7,988 bases of DNA from positions 1-7,988 of the forward strand of contig JAUVVP010000063.1 in NCBI GenBank assembly GCA_030604585.1. Direction: 5' to 3'. Source of the DNA: Planctomycetota bacterium (GTDB taxonomy: Bacteria > Planctomycetota > Brocadiia > SM23-32). This document shows, piece after piece, positions 5,241-7,988 of this stretch. Within the stretch, counting starts at the first letter, position 1. The number at the start of each line of letters is the position of its first letter. Position numbers and translations under genes: made by a program. A model generated the notes under the pieces. That model did no database searches. It worked only from the letters and a program-made list of their open reading frames with translations, and was not told the DNA's origin.

Positions 5241-6224
5241 ATGCCTCAGATCGTGGTAGAGGACCTCAGCAAGACCTTCCGCGTTGCCGAAAGGCGCCCG
5301 GGCCTGTTGGGCGCGCTGTGGGGAGTGGTGCACAGGCGCCATCGCACCGTCCGAGCGCTGGACGGCATCTCGTTCTCGGTCGAGCCCGGTGAGATCGTAG
5401 GGTATATCGGCCCGAACGGCGCCGGCAAGTCCACCACCGTCAAGGTGCTGTCCGGCATCCTCGTGCCGGACGCCGGGCGCGTGGAGGTGATGGGACGCGT
5501 GCCGTGGAAGCAGCGCATCGCCCACGTGCGGCAGATCGGCGTCGTGTTCGGCCAGCGGACGCAGCTCTGGTGGGACCTGCCTGTTGTCGAGTCGTTCGAG
5601 TTGCTGCGCGACATATACGGGGTGGCGCAGCAGGATTACGTCCGCGCCCGCGACGAACTGGTTGAGCTGCTGGAGCTGGCGCCGCTCCTGGACGTGCCCG
5701 TGCGCCAGCTCAGCCTCGGCCACCGCATGCGTTGCGACCTGGCGGCCGCCCTGCTCCACTCCCCTTCCTTGCTCTGCCTGGACGAGCCGACCATCGGGCT
5801 GGACGCCGTCGCCAAGCTCGCGGTGCGCGACTTCATCCGGCGCATCAACCGCGACCGCGGCGTCACCGTCCTCCTGACCACGCACGACATGGACGACATC
5901 GAGGCCCTCTGCCAGCGGGTGCTCGTCATCAACGAAGGACGCATCCTGCTGGACGGCACCCTGGACGAGCTGCGGGCCCGCGTCACCAGGGAGCGGTGGC
6001 TGACCGTTGACCTGGTCCGGGAAGGCGAGGAGATCACCGACCCGGAGGCGACGGTGATCCGCCACGACGGCCATCGCGTGCACCTGCGCTTCGACCCGGA
6101 CCAGGTCTCGGCGGCGGACCTGATTGCCCGCGTCACGGCGGACCATGCCGTCAGCGACCTGTTCGTCGAGAACCCGCCCATCGAGGAGATCATCGCCCGC
6201 CTGTACGCGGAGATGCGACCATGA
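5241..6224 (+). CDS. ABC-2 type exporter ATP-binding protein (COG4586-like)
   Basis: This is the cytoplasmic ATPase that would power the two permeases encoded next. Motifs in order along 327 residues are: Walker A GPNGAGKST (57-65); Q-loop Gln105 in VVFGQRTQLWWDLP; signature LSLGHRMR (157-164), with His in place of the last Gln of LSGGQ; Walker B LLCLDEP (177-183) with Glu182; D-loop GLDA (186-189); and H-loop His215 in TTHD. The extended segment before Walker A (GLLGALWGVVHRRHRTV, 21-37) and the QLWWDLP motif are typical of the COG4586 group that pairs with ABC2_membrane_6-type permeases. Residues about 245-327 form an accessory C-terminal domain. The start ATG 5241 has an excellent AGGAGGG (5228-5234, spacing 6). 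The stop overlaps the next start as ATGA. From memory, a homologous cyanobacterial system was linked to viologen export; the substrate here is unknown. Confidence 0.9.
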   Translation: MPQIVVEDLSKTFRVAERRPGLLGALWGVVHRRHRTVRALDGISFSVEPGEIVGYIGPNGAGKSTTVKVLSGILVPDAGRVEVMGRVPWKQRIAHVRQIGVVFGQRTQLWWDLPVVESFELLRDIYGVAQQDYVRARDELVELLELAPLLDVPVRQLSLGHRMRCDLAAALLHSPSLLCLDEPTIGLDAVAKLAVRDFIRRINRDRGVTVLLTTHDMDDIEALCQRVLVINEGRILLDGTLDELRARVTRERWLTVDLVREGEEITDPEATVIRHDGHRVHLRFDPDQVSAADLIARVTADHAVSDLFVENPPIEEIIARLYAEMRP

Positions 6225-6988
6225 GGGCCTACCGGGCCATCATCAGCGCGCGCTTTCGGGTGCTGCTTCAGTATCGAGCGGCGGCGGCGGCCGGGTTCGG
6301 CACCCAACTGTTCTGGGGGCTGATCCGGATGATGATCTTCGCGGCCTTCTACCGCTCGACCACGGCGGCGCAGCCGATGACGTATCCGGAAGTCGTCACG
6401 TACATCTGGCTGGGCCAGGCGATGCTGGCGATGCTGCCGTGGAACGCCGACCGCGACATCATGGCGATGATCCGCTCCGGCAACGTGGCCTACGAGCTGC
6501 TCCGCCCGCTGGACCTCTACGGCTTCTGGTACTGCCGGGCCCTGGCCTGGCGGACGGCTCCCACGGTGCTTCGAGCGGCGCCGATGTTCATCGTGGCGGG
6601 TCTGTTCCTCGGCCTTCAGGCGCCGCCGTCGCTGGCCAGCGGGGCGGCGTGGGCCGCCTCCATGTTCGCCGCCCTGCTGCTGGGCTGCGCCATTACGAAC
6701 CTGGTTTCGATCTCGATGTTCTGGACGGTCTCCGGCCAGGGGATCTCGCTGCTGATCCCCGCGGCGGTGACGATACTGTCCGGGATGATCATCCCGCTGC
6801 CGCTATTCCCCGACTGGGCCCAGGGCGTGCTGAGCTTCCTGCCGTTCCGCCTCTACGCGGGCCACATCGCGCCGGAGCAGGTCCTGGCGGTCCTGACCCA
6901 TCAACTCGCGTGGACAGTTGCGCTGGTCGCCCTGGGACGGGGGCTGCTGGCTCGCGGTGTCCGCCGCCTCGTGGTGCAGGGAGGCTGA
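6221..6988 (+). CDS. ABC-2 type exporter permease, first subunit (COG4587-like)
   Basis: This 255-residue inner-membrane protein has about six hydrophobic helices, roughly at 24-44, 56-76, 113-134, 142-168, 172-195 and 224-246. After the second helix it carries IRSGNVAYELLRPLDLYGFW (84-103), the cytoplasmic coupling-type segment (SG-x(4-5)-LLRP) typical of ABC2_membrane_6 permeases. SGMIIPLPLFPDWAQGVLSFLPF (187-209) matches the conserved region before the last helix. Its ATG (6221) overlaps the ATPase stop as ATGA, indicating translational coupling, and no separate ribosome site is obvious. It presumably forms a heterodimer with the following permease. The exported substrate cannot be read from the sequence. 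Confidence 0.87.
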   Translation: MRAYRAIISARFRVLLQYRAAAAAGFGTQLFWGLIRMMIFAAFYRSTTAAQPMTYPEVVTYIWLGQAMLAMLPWNADRDIMAMIRSGNVAYELLRPLDLYGFWYCRALAWRTAPTVLRAAPMFIVAGLFLGLQAPPSLASGAAWAASMFAALLLGCAITNLVSISMFWTVSGQGISLLIPAAVTILSGMIIPLPLFPDWAQGVLSFLPFRLYAGHIAPEQVLAVLTHQLAWTVALVALGRGLLARGVRRLVVQGG

Positions 6989-6990
6989 TC

Positions 6991-7794
6991 ATGCTCGACG
7001 CAGCGCGTCTCTACCTGCGCTACATCGGCATCTCCTTCCGCGCCCAGATGCAGTACCGGGCGTCCTTTGTGATGACGTCCGTGGGCCAGTTCATGGTCAC
7101 GGCCATCGAGTTCCTCGGCATATGGGCCCTGTTCCATCGCTTCGGTTCGCTGGAGGAGTGGTCGCTGGCTGAGGTGGCCCTGTTCTACGGGATGGTTGAC
7201 GTGGCCTTCGCGATAGCCGACGCGACGTCGCGCGGGTTCGACATGTTCGGCGCGATGGTCAAGAGCGGGGAGTTCGACCGGCTGCTGCTGCGGCCGCGCA
7301 GCACCATCCTTCAGTTGGCCGGACAGGAGCTGACGCTGCGGCGCGTCGGGCGCTTCTCGCAGGGGTTGGCGATCCTGCTCTGGGCGGCGTGGACGTTGCA
7401 GGTCGCATGGACGCCGGCAAAGGTCGCCCTGATGCTGTTCGCCATTGCTGGCGGGGCCTGCTTGTTCAGCGGCCTGTTCGTGCTTCAGGCCACGATGGCC
7501 TTCTGGACCACGGAGACCCTGGAGATCGTCAACACCGTCACCTACGGCGGCGTGGAGACGGCCCGGTTCCCCCTCACCATATACCATCCGTGGTTCCGCC
7601 GGTTCTTCACGTTCGTCGTCCCGCTGGCCTGCATCAACTACTTCCCGGCGCACGCGATCCTGGACCGGGCCGACCCACTCGGCACGCCGGCGGCCTTCCA
7701 TTGGGCGGCGCCGGCGGTCGGCATAGCGTTCCTTCTCGCCACCTTCCAGCTCTGGCACTTCGGCGTGCGTCATTACCGGTCCACCGGCAGTTGA
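6991..7794 (+). CDS. ABC-2 type exporter permease, second subunit (COG3694-like)
   Basis: This 267-residue inner-membrane protein is the partner of the preceding permease. Hydrophobic helices lie roughly at 25-48, 60-78, 122-140, 144-170, 203-221 and 238-258. It has MVKSGEFDRLLLRPRS (89-104), the same coupling segment as the first permease and in the same place, so the two are ancient paralogues. FPLTIYHPWFRRFFTFVVPLA (193-213) is the characteristic COG3694 segment before the last helices. ATG 6991 follows the first permease stop by 2 bases and has AGGGAGG (6978-6984, spacing 6). The frame also stays open far upstream through the first permease and ATPase genes, but that part is a shadow frame. 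No further cassette gene follows directly; a 150-bp gap comes next. Confidence 0.87.
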   Translation: MLDAARLYLRYIGISFRAQMQYRASFVMTSVGQFMVTAIEFLGIWALFHRFGSLEEWSLAEVALFYGMVDVAFAIADATSRGFDMFGAMVKSGEFDRLLLRPRSTILQLAGQELTLRRVGRFSQGLAILLWAAWTLQVAWTPAKVALMLFAIAGGACLFSGLFVLQATMAFWTTETLEIVNTVTYGGVETARFPLTIYHPWFRRFFTFVVPLACINYFPAHAILDRADPLGTPAAFHWAAPAVGIAFLLATFQLWHFGVRHYRSTGS

Positions 7795-7801
7795 AGGAGC
7801 C

Positions 7802-7871
7802 GGGAGCGGGAGTCGCCCCTGCGCGCTCCTGAGTCGGACCGCCCGCCGGCCAGTTGCACGCCCGAAGGGCG
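7802..7871 (+). terminator. Weak hairpins downstream of the ABC cassette
   Basis: GGAGCG (7803-7808) can pair with CGCTCC (7824-7829), and CGCCC (7859-7863) with GGGCG (7867-7871) around a GAA loop. Neither is followed by a T tract. They lie where the cassette transcript should end, but support for intrinsic termination is slight. Confidence 0.2.
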
Positions 7872-7882
7872 GGGCTTAAGAT
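7854..7882 (+). promoter_or_regulatory. Weak promoter candidate for the gene at the right edge
   Basis: TTGCAC (7854-7859) and TAAGAT (7877-7882) are separated by 17 bases and lie about 65 bases before a likely GTG start. The boxes match consensus at three and four of six positions, so this is tentative. The small hairpin 7859-7871 lies within the spacer. Confidence 0.3.
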
Positions 7883-7947
7883 GAAGGGAAGGTCCGGTGA
7901 GCTACCGGCGCATTGGAGCCGGGACTCAGGGGAAAGGGGGCGCCGCT

Positions 7948-7988
7948 GTGCTGGACTATCAGCCTGAAGCGATGATTGACGAAGCGCC
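7948..7988 (+). CDS. Start of an unidentified gene (3' end outside window)
   Basis: GTG 7948 opens a frame that reads MLDYQPEAMIDEA to the window edge. A purine-rich GGAAAGGGGG (7931-7940) precedes it by 7 bases. An in-frame ATG at 7972 is an alternative start without a good ribosome site. Thirteen residues are too few to assign a family. The spacing from the ABC cassette and the weak upstream promoter suggest a separate transcription unit. Confidence 0.4.
   Translation, partial: MLDYQPEAMIDEA

Noticed and set aside
5163..6146. A 327-codon minus-strand frame opposite the ABC ATPase
   Set aside because: The plus strand has every ABC ATPase motif in order; the minus frame has no recognisable motif and is a shadow.
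6124..7794. A single 556-codon frame suggesting a fused large membrane protein
   Set aside because: Only the part from 6991 encodes a recognisable permease. Upstream it runs out of frame through the ATPase and first permease genes and is compositionally nonsensical.
7796..7924. GGAGCCGGGA direct repeats at 7796-7805 and 7915-7924
   Set aside because: A 10-bp GC-rich match over about 120 bp is easily expected by chance, and no structure links the two copies.

Overview
The window is GC-rich bacterial chromosomal DNA with dense high-GC3 coding, sigma-70-like promoters and Shine-Dalgarno sites. No rRNA, tRNA, transposase, phage gene or CRISPR array is visible. The phylum cannot be fixed from the sequence. 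A PVC-type lineage such as Planctomycetota is plausible: an apparent LL-diaminopimelate aminotransferase sits near holA and an ankyrin-repeat lipoprotein. That is inference only.

Layout. (1) 2-487, plus strand: C-terminal part of a xylulokinase-like sugar kinase. (2) 488-837: 350 bases without a recognised gene, holding a good sigma-70 promoter, three potential RNA hairpins and a pair of direct repeats 40 bp apart. It leads into an unrecognised 72-residue protein (838-1056). (3) Minus strand: an ankyrin-repeat lipoprotein gene (2256-3572), followed 104 bp downstream by holA, the DNA polymerase III delta subunit (1078-2151). (4) 3573-3898: a divergent promoter region. The lipoprotein promoter faces left and the aminotransferase promoter faces right, the latter with a leader of about 180 nt. 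(5) 3899-5071, plus strand: a class I PLP aminotransferase, most like DapL. (6) 5072-5178: a 17-bp tandem duplication and a short reading frame resembling the extreme C-terminus of a nitrilase-family hydrolase, probably a gene remnant. (7) 5241-7794: a tight three-gene ABC-2 cassette (one ATPase, two six-helix permeases). (8) 7795-7988: a spacer with a weak promoter candidate and the first codons of another gene.

How the genes relate. Only the ABC cassette forms a clear functional unit: an ATGA overlap, then a 2-nt gap, encoding one exporter-type complex. HolA (replication), the aminotransferase (lysine/peptidoglycan precursor or other amino-acid metabolism), the sugar kinase and the lipoprotein look like independent housekeeping or accessory genes. 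I see no convincing new multi-gene system. The most distinctive features are an ankyrin protein built from three exact-period 131-residue blocks, the structured leader before the orphan small protein, and the nitrilase-like remnant.
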